64,000 bases of DNA, taken from positions 372,001-436,000 of the forward strand of contig JAFDZP010000005.1 in the NCBI GenBank assembly GCA_018266835.1, written 5' to 3'. How positions within the stretch are numbered: position 1 is the first letter of the stretch; every line of letters starts with the position of its first letter. Positions 49,522 to 59,116 of the stretch are shown piece by piece. The DNA comes from Bacteroidota bacterium (lineage in GTDB: Bacteria; Bacteroidota; Ignavibacteria; Tepidaquicellales; Tepidaquicellaceae). A model generated the notes under the pieces. It was not told where the DNA came from, searched no databases, and worked only from the letters and a program-made list of their open reading frames with translations. The translations under genes were made by a program, and so were the position numbers.

Positions 49522-51243
49522 TTAAAATAATTTATATACACCGCTTGCTGTGCAGCTTACAGTGTATGCTGAATTATACGATACTGACTTTGTTCCCGCA
49601 TCATCTATTGTCCCAGCTGTAGAGAGCGTCACCGTATTACCTGTGTTATCAATTCTCTTTATCTTATAATTATAATTTCTCAGTGTAGCATCGTTGGGAA
49701 AAGTCAGCGTTACGTTCCCGCCCGTAGCATCGATTAGTATCTTTCCGGGAAACGATGCCGTCACTGTTGTCGAGCTTGTAATCGTTGTGTCTCTTATACT
49801 AACGTTATTCGTAAATGCAGTTGTATAATAAAGCGAAGCGCTCCCCAGTGAAAATGTATTCAATACCGTCGGCAAATGAGTACCCGCATTTATTGTTGCT
49901 CCTGTGCCGCCGGTTGTATTTACTACAAGAAGATTCCCAGCGCTTGGTGCTGAAAGCTGCGTTCTCCCCGTAAATGTTATCCCGTTGTTAGGACCTGCGG
50001 TAATATCGCTTTGAGAAATTACAGTGGAAGCCGTTAATCTTCCGTCTCTTCTTACTGAGAATACCGAACTAGAGTTCAATTGAAGGTCCATCAGATTATG
50101 GTTCATAGAATTCAACGAAGTCTCGGTAGCATTTAAAAATATTCCGGTTGCTGTTCCTGACTGTACACCCGAGTTGTTTATTGTATAAGAAATATTCAGA
50201 GGCCGAAAATTTGCAGAACCTGTTCCCGCAGCAAACGTTCCGTTTACATCAACAATTTCCGATGTACCGCTTGTAATACTTACATTTGATATCGGTCTTA
50301 AATTTAATCCGATTATAGAACCGGTTCCCAAGTTCCACACTGTTGAAGCGCCGGTATTCCTTGCCTGAACATTATTTGTAAAGATGTTTTGTCCTATAGT
50401 AACTCCTCCGACTTTATCAACTTTAAATACCGATGTGGAATTTACCTGTAAATCCATCACCATTGATGCCGAGTTTGAGGCGCTATCCGTTACATTTAAC
50501 TTTATTCCTGTGGGTGTTCCGGATGTATTCCATGTCTGAGATACATTTATAGAAGAAGTTGATGTGCTTCCTGTCAATGAACCGGGATTAATAATAATAT
50601 TTCCGCTGAAACTGTTCGGCTGATTCAAATACGCAACATTTGTTAATGTACCTGCCGTATTAATATCAGTGCCGTTCAATAAATATTTTACTGTAGCATT
50701 CACGGTATCAAATAACTGTTTTCTTCCTATGAAACTATTCGATTGATTCTGATAAGCAACATTGCTCAATGTCCCTGCTGTATTAATACTTACACCGTTC
50801 AGCAAGTACCTTACCGATGCATTAACAGTATCGAAAGTCTGTTTTCTTCCTATGAAAGAATTTGATTTATTAATGTATGCAAGATTATTTGTATCTAGTC
50901 CTAATGAAGTTAATGTTGACGGATTTAAAATATAAACTGCCTTCGTTCGTATTTTGCCTGAGTCAATACCCATGAACATTGTTTTATTCTCAACAAGAGA
51001 GTAACGTCCGTTTTCTGTATTGCTGACAAGCCGCCACACATTTGTATCTGAAGGAGTCAGCATCAAAACCGCATCGCTTAAAATTCCCCCGGCGCTTATT
51101 CCAAAATAATTTCCGGTATTTGTTATAAGCGAATACTTACCGTCCTCCGTATTTTCTCTTAAGCTCCATTGTGCATCACTCTTGTTTATTAATAACGATT
51201 GACAGAGAATCATTAACACAAGAATTAAAAATATTTTTTTCAT
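49522..51243 (-). CDS. Fibre-like repeat protein with signal peptide
   Basis: The start at 51243 (MKKIFLILVLMILCQSL) gives a proper signal peptide; an upstream extension of 34 residues overlaps the endolysin gene and is unlikely. The 573-residue product has two N-terminal repeats (NTEDGKYSLITN, NTENGRYSLVEN), three copies of NSFIGRK(Q)-FDTVNA-type repeats at about 140-240, and a beta-rich body. The C-terminal module (TFPNDATLRNYNYKIKRIDN) is common in phage fibres. An export signal on a fibre-like protein inside a head-tail cluster is unusual. Confidence 0.65.
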   Translation of the reverse strand: MKKIFLILVLMILCQSLLINKSDAQWSLRENTEDGKYSLITNTGNYFGISAGGILSDAVLMLTPSDTNVWRLVSNTENGRYSLVENKTMFMGIDSGKIRTKAVYILNPSTLTSLGLDTNNLAYINKSNSFIGRKQTFDTVNASVRYLLNGVSINTAGTLSNVAYQNQSNSFIGRKQLFDTVNATVKYLLNGTDINTAGTLTNVAYLNQPNSFSGNIIINPGSLTGSTSTSSINVSQTWNTSGTPTGIKLNVTDSASNSASMVMDLQVNSTSVFKVDKVGGVTIGQNIFTNNVQARNTGASTVWNLGTGSIIGLNLRPISNVSITSGTSEIVDVNGTFAAGTGSANFRPLNISYTINNSGVQSGTATGIFLNATETSLNSMNHNLMDLQLNSSSVFSVRRDGRLTASTVISQSDITAGPNNGITFTGRTQLSAPSAGNLLVVNTTGGTGATINAGTHLPTVLNTFSLGSASLYYTTAFTNNVSIRDTTITSSTTVTASFPGKILIDATGGNVTLTFPNDATLRNYNYKIKRIDNTGNTVTLSTAGTIDDAGTKSVSYNSAYTVSCTASGVYKLF

Positions 51244-51280
51244 GTATAGTTTACCGTTTTTTAAAAATGTTACTTTAAAT

Positions 51281-51850
51281 TTATTCGAACTCCAATATAT
51301 CATAGAAGCTGTTCGCATAGCTTGCAATCGTGCCTGCTTTATCAAGTCCGTTTATAATTCTTCGCGCATTAAAAAAATCACGGCTGTTCTCCTTTATATA
51401 ATCCTGAAGTTTTTTACCTGTGAATAATCCGCGTGACATACCTGTTTCCAGTATCATCCAGGCATACAATTTCATTTGAGCAAGTTCAGGACTTGCAATA
51501 AAATCAATGCCGAGTAATTCACTGAAGAGCATGTAATTTATTTTTCCTGTCAGCTGCACATACCCTCTGCCCTTATATTCATTTGCTTCAGTAAGGTTTT
51601 TAATTCCCAGTTTACCTATGAGATATTTGAAATAATTCCATCCGCCCCGTTCGGCTATCGGCTCATAGCTTTCTGCAGTTTCGTGTTTTATTGTAGCGAG
51701 AATGTATGCAAATTCTGAAAGACGATTTATTAACCTGCTTTTTTCAAAGCAATCAATTAAATAATTCAAGCCGTCCACCTGAGATTGATTCAGTTTTCCG
51801 AATCTTTCCCTGTAACCCTTAAAAAATATTTCACGGTTTATTCTGAACAT
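51281..51850 (-). CDS. GH19 (chitinase-like) endolysin
   Basis: The 189-residue protein matches glycoside hydrolase family 19 muramidase-like endolysins. It has the catalytic Glu region ILATIKHETAESYEPI, the signature KGRGYVQLTGKINY and the closing ARRIINGLDKAGTIASYA. It should cleave peptidoglycan during lysis. No signal peptide is present, so a holin is required; candidates lie about 2 kb downstream. Confidence 0.85.
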   Translation of the reverse strand: MFRINREIFFKGYRERFGKLNQSQVDGLNYLIDCFEKSRLINRLSEFAYILATIKHETAESYEPIAERGGWNYFKYLIGKLGIKNLTEANEYKGRGYVQLTGKINYMLFSELLGIDFIASPELAQMKLYAWMILETGMSRGLFTGKKLQDYIKENSRDFFNARRIINGLDKAGTIASYANSFYDILEFE

Positions 51851-51870
51851 TTTCTTAAAGTTTAAATTTT

Positions 51871-52518
51871 TTACTCATGCGGTTCTTCAGCAGGAACGGG
51901 ACCGGGGTCACGATATCCGTCTAATGCAAGACCGTCAGTCCAGATTGTAGTTTCGCCGTTCCAGTTTCCGACACCGGTTACTGTTTTGAATTCTTCAATG
52001 GTGTCAGCATAATCAGGAAGACTCGCAAAATTCAGATTCGCTCCGCAGAAATTTGCATTTTGAATTTTTGCATTTGTAAAATTGCAATATTCCAGATTTG
52101 CATTTGACAAATCTGCACCTGAAAGATCAAGACCGCTGAAATCTGAACTTGCGAAATCTGAGTCACGCAAATATGCACCTGCAAAATATCCTCTGCTCTG
52201 AATACTTATGCTTTGAGAACTGATTCCTGAAAGTGCAGTTGAGACCGGAACAATTCTCAGGCTATCATGAAACGAACCTATATTGCCAATAAAGCCGGGG
52301 AAACAAAATATGTATGCTATATTTACCGGAGAGGCATTCGAAACAATTACGCTGATATCATCTCCATAATCTGCTATGTAAATTGAATTTCTGTCATCAT
52401 TTTCTTTCAGGAACTTCAACTCAGTTTTTAAGTCTTCAAGCTTTTCAGGAGAGTTGTATTCCTTCAGATTCGAAATTATCTCATAAAGCTTTCCGTATAT
52501 ATCTATAGAAATTGCCAT
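51871..52518 (-). CDS. Phage-cluster pentapeptide-repeat protein
   Basis: The 215-residue protein has an unrecognised N-terminal domain (1-105), pentapeptide repeats at about 108-165 (DLSGADLSNANLEYCNFTNA) and a C-terminal segment (FKTVTGVGNWNGETTIWTDG) homologous to the end of the 46878 protein. Located between capsid and endolysin genes. A virion decoration role is possible; pentapeptide proteins that mimic DNA are an alternative. Not established. Confidence 0.6.
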   Translation of the reverse strand: MAISIDIYGKLYEIISNLKEYNSPEKLEDLKTELKFLKENDDRNSIYIADYGDDISVIVSNASPVNIAYIFCFPGFIGNIGSFHDSLRIVPVSTALSGISSQSISIQSRGYFAGAYLRDSDFASSDFSGLDLSGADLSNANLEYCNFTNAKIQNANFCGANLNFASLPDYADTIEEFKTVTGVGNWNGETTIWTDGLALDGYRDPGPVPAEEPHE

Positions 52519-52547
52519 GCTTATTTTCTTCTATGTGTTTATAATTA

Positions 52548-53354
52548 TTACGGCTTGTAAACTACTTCTGCAAATTTTGTATTTAATAATTTCAAACCTG
52601 CCTGGCATACTAAATCTTTAATGTCTTTTAAATTTTCTTCATCGTAAACTTCCTTCAGCTCTGCCTGTCTTCCCATGATAAATGCCAAACCGGGACCGTA
52701 GAATGCAGTCATATTTACTTTGCTTGTGTTAACTGTAGGCACCAATCCTGAAATGAAAATCTGGAAGCCAAGTAATGAAGGTACTTTGCCGCTTTCAAGA
52801 TAATCTCTGTTGTATGATGTTGCATTCTTTACCGTATCGATTGCAAAAAATTCATCTACTAAGTCTGCGCTTACTACAAGAACTCTGCCTGTCTGAGGAA
52901 TTTTATTTTTATCCATTCTCTTCTTAAGCGCGGTCAGATCTGCCCATGCCATTGATGAACCGGCAAATGCTGTCTTAGTACCTGTTTGAGCTTCCGCAAT
53001 AACTTCGCTGTCAAACTGCTCGCCTAATACTAAAGCTGCCGAATCAAGATATTCTTTTATAAGAACTCCGTTCGATTCCCACTGAGCAGTAATTTCATTT
53101 GCAAGCGGAACTGCATAAGGTCCTAATGCAACATTTATTAACGCAGTATCTGCCTTTGCATTTTTTCGATCTGTTGAAGTTGATGTAGTGCCTGTCTTTT
53201 TTACTTTAGGAATTGCAAGGTCAGGAATATCAACCGAAGTTGCTCCGGGACGGACGAGCGCATCAAATCCCCTATTGCATGAATTATAAATATTTTGCTG
53301 CTCGATTAATCTCTGAACAACACTGTCTGATACTAATGTTTTTGAAAATGCCAT
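52548..53354 (-). CDS. Major capsid protein
   Basis: This is a 268-residue protein. Features are an N-terminal arm (SDSVVQRLIEQQNIYNSCNR), the conserved middle region with SMAWADLTALKKRMDKNKIP and a GRVLVVSADLVDEFFAI strand, and an FQIFISGLVP segment, all as in short HK97-fold capsid proteins of Bacteroidota phages. It follows the protease/scaffold gene, the standard order. Confidence 0.75.
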   Translation of the reverse strand: MAFSKTLVSDSVVQRLIEQQNIYNSCNRGFDALVRPGATSVDIPDLAIPKVKKTGTTSTSTDRKNAKADTALINVALGPYAVPLANEITAQWESNGVLIKEYLDSAALVLGEQFDSEVIAEAQTGTKTAFAGSSMAWADLTALKKRMDKNKIPQTGRVLVVSADLVDEFFAIDTVKNATSYNRDYLESGKVPSLLGFQIFISGLVPTVNTSKVNMTAFYGPGLAFIMGRQAELKEVYDEENLKDIKDLVCQAGLKLLNTKFAEVVYKP

Positions 53355-53394
53355 TTTTTTGATTTAAGTTAATTTTAAAATTTATTTCTTCCCG

Positions 53395-53475
53395 AATTAA
53401 TAATTAATAAAGAATAATTAATAATACTTTCGATTTTAGAATTATTAATTACTAATTATTGATTATTAATTGGCG
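53395..53475. repeat. AT heptamer repeat abutting a stop codon
   Basis: ATTAATA/ATTATTA-type 7-bp units run up to the stop of the protease/scaffold gene. This shows the heptamer pattern is also present inside the phage-like cluster. Confidence 0.65.
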
Positions 53476-54441
53476 TTAGCGAAAGTGCTCTGCTCTCATT
53501 TGTTCAAGCTCAGTTTCTGAAAATTTATTTTTTTCAATAAGCTTCGGATTTCTTAAAATCTGAGCGTAAGTAATTTTTGCACCTCTTTCATTAAAATACT
53601 TTGGGTCTTTTAAACTCAGAGAGCTGTTGTTGATTTTATTTTTTTCAAAGAGAGGATTTGCAGGAAGCATATCCAGATAAGATTTACATGCTTCATAATC
53701 ATTTTCTGCAAACGTCATTAAAAAATCTTTCTGAACAGGAAGAATTTTACCCGATGATACTGCATCATTGATAAGATTCTCTGCCCGCTTCTCAGAAATT
53801 TTTTCAATTTCCTCTTCGTACCTTTTTACTGCGTCGCTCAAAGTCTGAACTTCGCTTTGCAGCGAATTAATTTTCGCTTCGGCAAACTCCGATATTTTTT
53901 CAATATCTGCCTCCGCTTCAAGTCCGAGAGATTCCGCAAATTTTACAATTTGCTCTTTTTGTGTTTCACTCACGTTTTTAATTTTAAGTTTTGAATTTTT
54001 ACTGCTTCTTTTTTTCCTTTCATCGGAAAAATTTAAAAAACAGTCTTCGCTGAAATAGATGACAGCTTCTTTATCTGATGTTTGGAACTGCATTTCAGGA
54101 AGACCTTTAACCTGCGGAAAATTTACAAGGCTGACTGCGCGCAAATATTTTCCGACTCCGTCATAATTTGCAATTTCAATTGAAGGTCTCTTGTACTTTC
54201 CCTCGCTTGTTAATTGTTTTGCTTCATCGGAAACTTTCGAAAATGAAACCCAGAGTTCCTTTCCTTTTGCTATTACACTTTCTATCCAGCCCAAAGCGCT
54301 GCCTTCTCTTTTGTGGTCAAGAGTAAGCGGCGCTTCGTGGAAGGTCGGTGAGTAGTTAACTGCGATTTCTTTTAAATCGCTTTCAGTTATTTCTCCTTGC
54401 GGATATTTGCCCGCTATAAATACTTTGAATAATTTGCTCAT
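53476..54441 (-). CDS. Mu gpI-like head maturation protease/scaffold
   Basis: This is a 321-residue protein. The N-terminal half matches Mu gpI-type proteases (FKVFIAGKYPQGEITESDLK, PLTLDHKREGSALGWIESV, KRPSIEIANYDGVGKYL). The C-terminal half is a coiled-coil scaffold (about 175-240, including INSLQSEVQTLSDAVKRYEE). Combined protease and scaffold in one chain is typical of Mu-like heads. It is the first minus-strand head gene, divergent from the plus-strand portal operon. Confidence 0.75.
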   Translation of the reverse strand: MSKLFKVFIAGKYPQGEITESDLKEIAVNYSPTFHEAPLTLDHKREGSALGWIESVIAKGKELWVSFSKVSDEAKQLTSEGKYKRPSIEIANYDGVGKYLRAVSLVNFPQVKGLPEMQFQTSDKEAVIYFSEDCFLNFSDERKKRSSKNSKLKIKNVSETQKEQIVKFAESLGLEAEADIEKISEFAEAKINSLQSEVQTLSDAVKRYEEEIEKISEKRAENLINDAVSSGKILPVQKDFLMTFAENDYEACKSYLDMLPANPLFEKNKINNSSLSLKDPKYFNERGAKITYAQILRNPKLIEKNKFSETELEQMRAEHFR

Positions 54442-54707
54442 TGATGGTTGGTCGTTTTTCGTTTTCCGTTACTCGTTCCAATTATTCGAATAACGAACAA
54501 CGAATAACGAAGTGTTGCAATTTGCAAATAATATTTTTGGAAAACTAACCAACCGCCCTCATTAGTAGTAATAGGTAATTGTTTTTATTTTCCGCTTGAC
54601 AGAATTGTTTGGAAATTCATGTCAAGTCTTTTCTTAATTAATTCCCCTATTACTGCTAATTGGGATGAGTGCATAATCTTCTTTTTTTTCTTTGAGTATA
54701 TTTGCAC

Positions 54708-55124
54708 ATGCTAAACAACATATATACAGATTTCAAAAATTATTTAGAGTCAGCTTTCCCTGATATTAAAATAGATGAGTACAGAGGAGAGTTTAAAGAA
54801 AAAGCGCCGGTAAACTGGAACCCGAGTTTTCCGTGCTGCCTTATTAAGCTTGAAGAATATTCTCCGGTAGTGCGGGCTTCATCCGGAGAGATTATCAGGC
54901 ATCAGACAAAATTTACTTTATACATTGCTGAAAAAAATTCATTAGGGTATGAATTAATTCAGCAGATTGTGGATAACCTAAACGAAACACATCTCTCACA
55001 TATTGTGAATAACTCCGTTCCCGTAATTATAGATGGAGGATATGATGTGGAAGTTGATTCAGTAAAGTTTTTCACTGCCGTGAATTCCGTAAGGGTTCAC
55101 ACACTTAACATAACAATTTTTTAA
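54708..55124 (+). CDS. Mu gp37-like protein (DUF1834 type)
   Basis: The protein is about 138 residues, starting at ATG 54708; a TTG two codons earlier is possible. It resembles Mu gp37-like head-tail proteins: short, mixed alpha/beta, with LIKLEEYSPVVRASSG and the closing strand VNSVRVHTLNITIF. First gene of the plus-strand operon with portal and gp36-like genes. Confidence 0.6.
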   Translation: MLNNIYTDFKNYLESAFPDIKIDEYRGEFKEKAPVNWNPSFPCCLIKLEEYSPVVRASSGEIIRHQTKFTLYIAEKNSLGYELIQQIVDNLNETHLSHIVNNSVPVIIDGGYDVEVDSVKFFTAVNSVRVHTLNITIF

Positions 55125-55141
55125 AGCATCAATTAAAACTC

Positions 55142-56317
55142 ATGTCTCTATCAAAAGTTCTCAGCCTTCCCGAGTTATCCAGAAGGCGCAAAGAAAATAC
55201 AAAACACATTTCGAAAGATTCCCGGGTAATACCCTCGGCACACATTCAGAACATCTACTCGCTCTACACTTCCGAATTTGCCAATCTCGATATTTCCAAT
55301 CTTAAGTATTACCTGGAGTCTTCCCGGAAAGGTCTCAACTTCTGGAAGTCACTTCTCTTTGAATACGTCAGAAGAATTGACCTCCGCATTGCTGCCGTCT
55401 GCCAGACAAGAAAGTTATCCGTTCTTGGAAGTAAGTATCATATAGAAGGTAAAGACCCTGCATTAAATACCTTCGCAGAAAAATTAGTCGCAGATATTTC
55501 TAATATCGAAAATTTTTTCACTGATATTGTTGAAAGCTGCATTCAGGGCTTAAGCCTTTTTGAAATCAATTATAAATTTGAAGACAATAAAATTTTCATA
55601 GATGATTTAAGAAGAATTCAAAATCATCTCGTCGTTTACGATGATTTAGATGAAGAGTATTACATCCTTGATGCATTAAAAACTTCAGCTATTAATTTGC
55701 GCCTTGCAAGCGGAACTATAACGGATAGAGTTGACGTAAAATCTCTTCCGCTCCTGAATATCCCCGGTGAGAAACTGCTTGAAGTGCATTCCTTCGACGG
55801 CGATAACCCGAACGGATTTCTAAACGGATGCATCGACTCCCTCATACTCGCTTACTTCTTCAAATCTTACTCGGTTAAGGACTGGCAAATATTCATCGAA
55901 AAATTTGCAAGCCCCACAGTGATAGGAAAATACTCCGCTCTCAATCAGCATGATAAAAATTCTCTAATGCTCGCAGTGCAGAATTTAAAAAACAATGCAT
56001 CTGCTGTTATTCCGGGAGAGGCAGATATTCTTTTCAGAGGAGATGAGAACAAAGGCGAGGGCTCTGCTGTGTTCAACAGCAATATTGAATTCTGGAACAA
56101 TGAAATTACCATACGTGTTCTAGGCCAGCACCTGACAACGTCACTCGATAAACAGGGCTCATATGCCGCAGCACAGGTGCATAATGCAGTCCGCCGCGAT
56201 ATCCTTCTCAGCGATTACCATTTAATAGAGCGCACGATGGATGAGCTGATAAAGCGCGTTATCGATTTTAATTTTATCGATGTAAAAGATTATCCGAAAT
56301 TTGTTTTTAGTTTCTAA
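55142..56317 (+). CDS. Portal protein, DUF935/Mu gp29-like
   Basis: This is a 391-residue protein. DUF935 features are visible: RIDLRIAAVCQTRKLSVLG near the N terminus, SCIQGLSLFEINY, KDWQIFIEKFASPTVIGKY and RVLGQHLTTSLDKQGSYAAA with VHNAVRRDILLSD. It is shorter than Mu gp29 (about 510). It forms the dodecameric DNA entry ring in Mu-like heads. It lies 17 bases after the gp37-like gene. Confidence 0.85.
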   Translation: MSLSKVLSLPELSRRRKENTKHISKDSRVIPSAHIQNIYSLYTSEFANLDISNLKYYLESSRKGLNFWKSLLFEYVRRIDLRIAAVCQTRKLSVLGSKYHIEGKDPALNTFAEKLVADISNIENFFTDIVESCIQGLSLFEINYKFEDNKIFIDDLRRIQNHLVVYDDLDEEYYILDALKTSAINLRLASGTITDRVDVKSLPLLNIPGEKLLEVHSFDGDNPNGFLNGCIDSLILAYFFKSYSVKDWQIFIEKFASPTVIGKYSALNQHDKNSLMLAVQNLKNNASAVIPGEADILFRGDENKGEGSAVFNSNIEFWNNEITIRVLGQHLTTSLDKQGSYAAAQVHNAVRRDILLSDYHLIERTMDELIKRVIDFNFIDVKDYPKFVFSF

Positions 56318-56369
56318 AGTTAAAAGTTCATCAGGTTCTTAAAGTATTTTTAAAATTACCATATGTACT

Positions 56370-56446
56370 TTAACCTTACAAACTTTTAAAACTTTATAAA
56401 TCTTTCAAACTTTATAAACCTTAAAAACTTTACAAACTTTTAACCA
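56370..56446. repeat. AT-rich degenerate tandem repeat
   Basis: Repeated ACTTTATAAA/ACTTTAAAAA-like units lie between the portal and gp36-like genes. Function unknown. Confidence 0.5.
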
Positions 56447-56452
56447 ACTACC

Positions 56453-56890
56453 ATGTCCTATACAAATAAAGATTACTTCCTTTCAAAAATAAATTCCGAA
56501 GAGCTCGATAAGCTTACCGGCAGCTCGGACGATAACCTTAGCTCCGCTATCCGCAGCGCCGACTCAATGATAAACAGTTATCTTAAAAATGTTGTTGCCG
56601 CTGTACCCATCGCACCAAACGGAACCGATGACCAGTATCCCGCAGCCATAAAGCAGTGCTCCTATGATCTCGCAATATTTTATCTGCACGATAGAATACA
56701 ATACTCTGAAATCCCACAGTGGGTGAAAGATAAATACAACGCTGCTATAGATTTTCTTACAAAGATTGCCAAAGGCATTATCACACTGGAAATTGAGACT
56801 GAAGATACAACTGCTGAGCACTACCAGGCGCCTGATGACAACATAAAATTTTTTGGAAATGATACTGTGATGAGCAGAGGAAGCTTCTAA
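56453..56890 (+). CDS. Mu gp36-like protein (DUF1320)
   Basis: The 145-residue protein matches DUF1320 head-completion proteins: SYTNKDYFLSKINSEELDKL, AIRSADSMINSYLK, QCSYDLAIFYLHDRI and KYNAAIDFLTKIAKGIITL. It is the last gene of the plus-strand head operon and is followed by a strong terminator. Confidence 0.8.
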   Translation: MSYTNKDYFLSKINSEELDKLTGSSDDNLSSAIRSADSMINSYLKNVVAAVPIAPNGTDDQYPAAIKQCSYDLAIFYLHDRIQYSEIPQWVKDKYNAAIDFLTKIAKGIITLEIETEDTTAEHYQAPDDNIKFFGNDTVMSRGSF

Positions 56891-56916
56891 AAAAAAATTC
56901 TTTTCTTTCCTTTCTT

Positions 56917-56969
56917 AAAGATTTAAGATTTGCACTCTCCCTTCCCACGCAAATCTTAAATCTTTTTTT
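56917..56969. terminator. Strong terminator between converging head and terminase genes
   Basis: A 17-bp perfect stem (56917-56933 with 56949-56965) is followed by a run of eight T on the plus strand. It ends the portal operon and can also act on the terminase transcript coming from the right. Confidence 0.85.
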
Positions 56970-56984
56970 TACCCCTATATTATT

Positions 56985-58463
56985 CTACACATAATTTCTT
57001 CTCGGATTTACCACGTAAGAGTACTGCATATTCTCATCGCTCTCAATGGTATATCTCGTTGCCCACAGGCCGTAGTCGCAGGCATCACTCAAGTGAGTGC
57101 TTTCCCTGTCCGATTTATCTATAATAAATTTCTCGCTCCCCTTCTTCCAGTTCACAAGCTCCCTGTCTTTTATCGAGTGTACGCATGCATCCGATATATA
57201 AAACTGCTTCTTCTCCAGCAATGCGTTTACAAAATTCACACGTTCTCTCACCGGAGGATTCGCGCCCTTAACAAATAAGTACGATTCAAACCCCGCCTTA
57301 TCAAACATCGATTTTATTATAAAGTAGTCCGATGCATCACCCGAGCTGCTTCGCGACTGCCCCGATGCATCACCCGTAATTATCACGCTAAGCCCGCGCC
57401 AGTTTTCATAACGCTGCTGCATCCTCTCGATTATATTTTCGCAAAGCTCACGCGTATTGCTGTTAGGGACTTTATACTCCTGCACTTGGTACCTCGTTTT
57501 TCCCTCTGTGATAATTTCTACAGCGCACATAGGGTTCACGTTAAAGTCAAAGCTGAGGATTATCCTGCTGCGCTTCTCCCCTGAAATTTTATTCGTCAGC
57601 AGGTCACTGCTTATAACGTTCTCCGCGCGGTCAAAGCAGTAGTACACCAGCTCCGAGTCGATATTAACAAACTCCCCCTCGATATATTGCTTCACCATCC
57701 TGCTATCAAACTGCTCATACAAGTTCGAAATAAAATCCGACGGCAGATAAATATTGTTCGATGACTTCGCCTTTGTAACAATAAAGTTTTTAAAGTCCTC
57801 TCGCTTTTCAAACTTCACCGGCTCACCCGTGAAAGGTCTTTCCTTCACAATGCCGCGTTTTATCTTTTCAAATATATCCATAGCATCTATTCTTTCCTGC
57901 TCTCTTTTATTCTTCGCCTCAGTTCTTTTTTCTTTTGACAATACTCCAATCTCCTTTCTTTTATGTGTATTTATTATTTTTGATACATGCGATTCACTCA
58001 GCCCCAGCTCCTCTGCAATACACTTTGTACTGCCCGAGTGTTTTATAACAAGCTCCGCCAAATTTTTTCTTAGCTTCATTTCCCTTTCCCTCTCAATTTT
58101 TCTTTTCATCGCATAAAATTTTTTCTTCATCTCTTTGTTCCCGTGATACCTGAAGTAAGTTCTCAGCCTCTCATAATTTTCTTTCATAAGTTCAGCCAGC
58201 TTAGTCATACTTCCTTCGCACAGCGGTAAAAATTTTTCAATCCTCTCAGTCATTTCTTTTCGCACCGTCTCAAATTTATTTTCGTATTCTATCTTCCGGA
58301 ATCTCTCATAAATATCTTTTCCCTCTTCGCACTTAAAAGTTCGCCTGATAGTTGCCCGTGGGATCTTCGTCAGCCGTGAAAGTTTCCTCTCACTCCCTCC
58401 GCAATGCCCCACCCATTCATCAAGCTTGGCAATATTCTGCCTCCTGATTTCTTTACAGTTCAT
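56985..58463 (-). CDS. Terminase large subunit, nuclease half with three HTH units
   Basis: This is a 492-residue protein. Residues 1-170 contain three helix-turn-helix units about 60 residues apart (near 22-44, 82-105 and 142-166; for example GSTKCIAEELGLSESHVSKI). From about 220 it matches the post-ATPase part of large terminases: NIYLPSDFISNLYEQFDSRM, YIEGEFVNI, then an RNase-H-like nuclease with acidic residues in LSFDFNVNPM, ITGDASGQ and LSDACDYGLW. The ATPase half is a separate gene 3.4 kb away with the same (HTH)3 architecture. It should cut concatemeric DNA during packaging. Confidence 0.85.
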   Translation of the reverse strand: MNCKEIRRQNIAKLDEWVGHCGGSERKLSRLTKIPRATIRRTFKCEEGKDIYERFRKIEYENKFETVRKEMTERIEKFLPLCEGSMTKLAELMKENYERLRTYFRYHGNKEMKKKFYAMKRKIEREREMKLRKNLAELVIKHSGSTKCIAEELGLSESHVSKIINTHKRKEIGVLSKEKRTEAKNKREQERIDAMDIFEKIKRGIVKERPFTGEPVKFEKREDFKNFIVTKAKSSNNIYLPSDFISNLYEQFDSRMVKQYIEGEFVNIDSELVYYCFDRAENVISSDLLTNKISGEKRSRIILSFDFNVNPMCAVEIITEGKTRYQVQEYKVPNSNTRELCENIIERMQQRYENWRGLSVIITGDASGQSRSSSGDASDYFIIKSMFDKAGFESYLFVKGANPPVRERVNFVNALLEKKQFYISDACVHSIKDRELVNWKKGSEKFIIDKSDRESTHLSDACDYGLWATRYTIESDENMQYSYVVNPRRNYV

Positions 58464-58721
58464 ATTTGTTAGATTTATTTTTTAGAATAGTAAACTTAAA
58501 GGGCGTTACCTATGATGGTTTTATTTCGTTGATATTGTTCGTTGTTCATTTATCAGTGATATAAAAAGAATAGTCTTACTGAGAACTAAAAACTAGCAAC
58601 TGACAACTAACAAAGATACAAAGAATGATTTTATTTCAGAAGTGATTGGTACCTATTAGTAGGAATAGGGGAAGAATATTTATTCATTTATAAAACAAAG
58701 AAAAATATGAGATACTAAAAA

Positions 58722-59114
58722 TTAAATATATCGCTTATAAGAATTTAGATTATTCTTTTTAAGCTTATAAATGTTATCCATTGCTTGTCTAGTTTTGAAC
58801 ATGACATAATCTACTAAGCCATTACAATTTTGTAATTGTTTATTTTGATGTGGTATACTATGAAGGCAATAAATTTGACCTTTTTGCGTAGTTTGCCTAC
58901 AATATGATACAGTATATACTACTCTATAACTAATAGACTTAAAAGTGAAATCAAATTTCCAAAAATCGTTAAGTTTAGATGTATATTTTGTACCGTAAGT
59001 TGTGGGATTTTTTGAAATTTGAATTCCATGTTTTAATGCTTCTGCTTGAATGTCTTTTGATTTTGCGATAAAATCTTTATAGAAGCGATCCTGTAGGTTA
59101 AATTTAAATGCCAT
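58722..59114 (-). CDS. RelE/ParE-like toxin candidate
   Basis: The 130-residue protein resembles RelE/HigB-fold toxins: FYKDFIAKSKDIQAEALKHG helix region, then LNDFWKFDFTFKSISYRVVY, which matches the strand pattern of that family. It is 2 bases downstream of the 59117 gene, a typical toxin-antitoxin spacing. Located in the interval between the two terminase halves. Assignment is from fold-like pattern only. Confidence 0.5.
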   Translation of the reverse strand: MAFKFNLQDRFYKDFIAKSKDIQAEALKHGIQISKNPTTYGTKYTSKLNDFWKFDFTFKSISYRVVYTVSYCRQTTQKGQIYCLHSIPHQNKQLQNCNGLVDYVMFKTRQAMDNIYKLKKNNLNSYKRYI

Positions 59115-59116
59115 TA

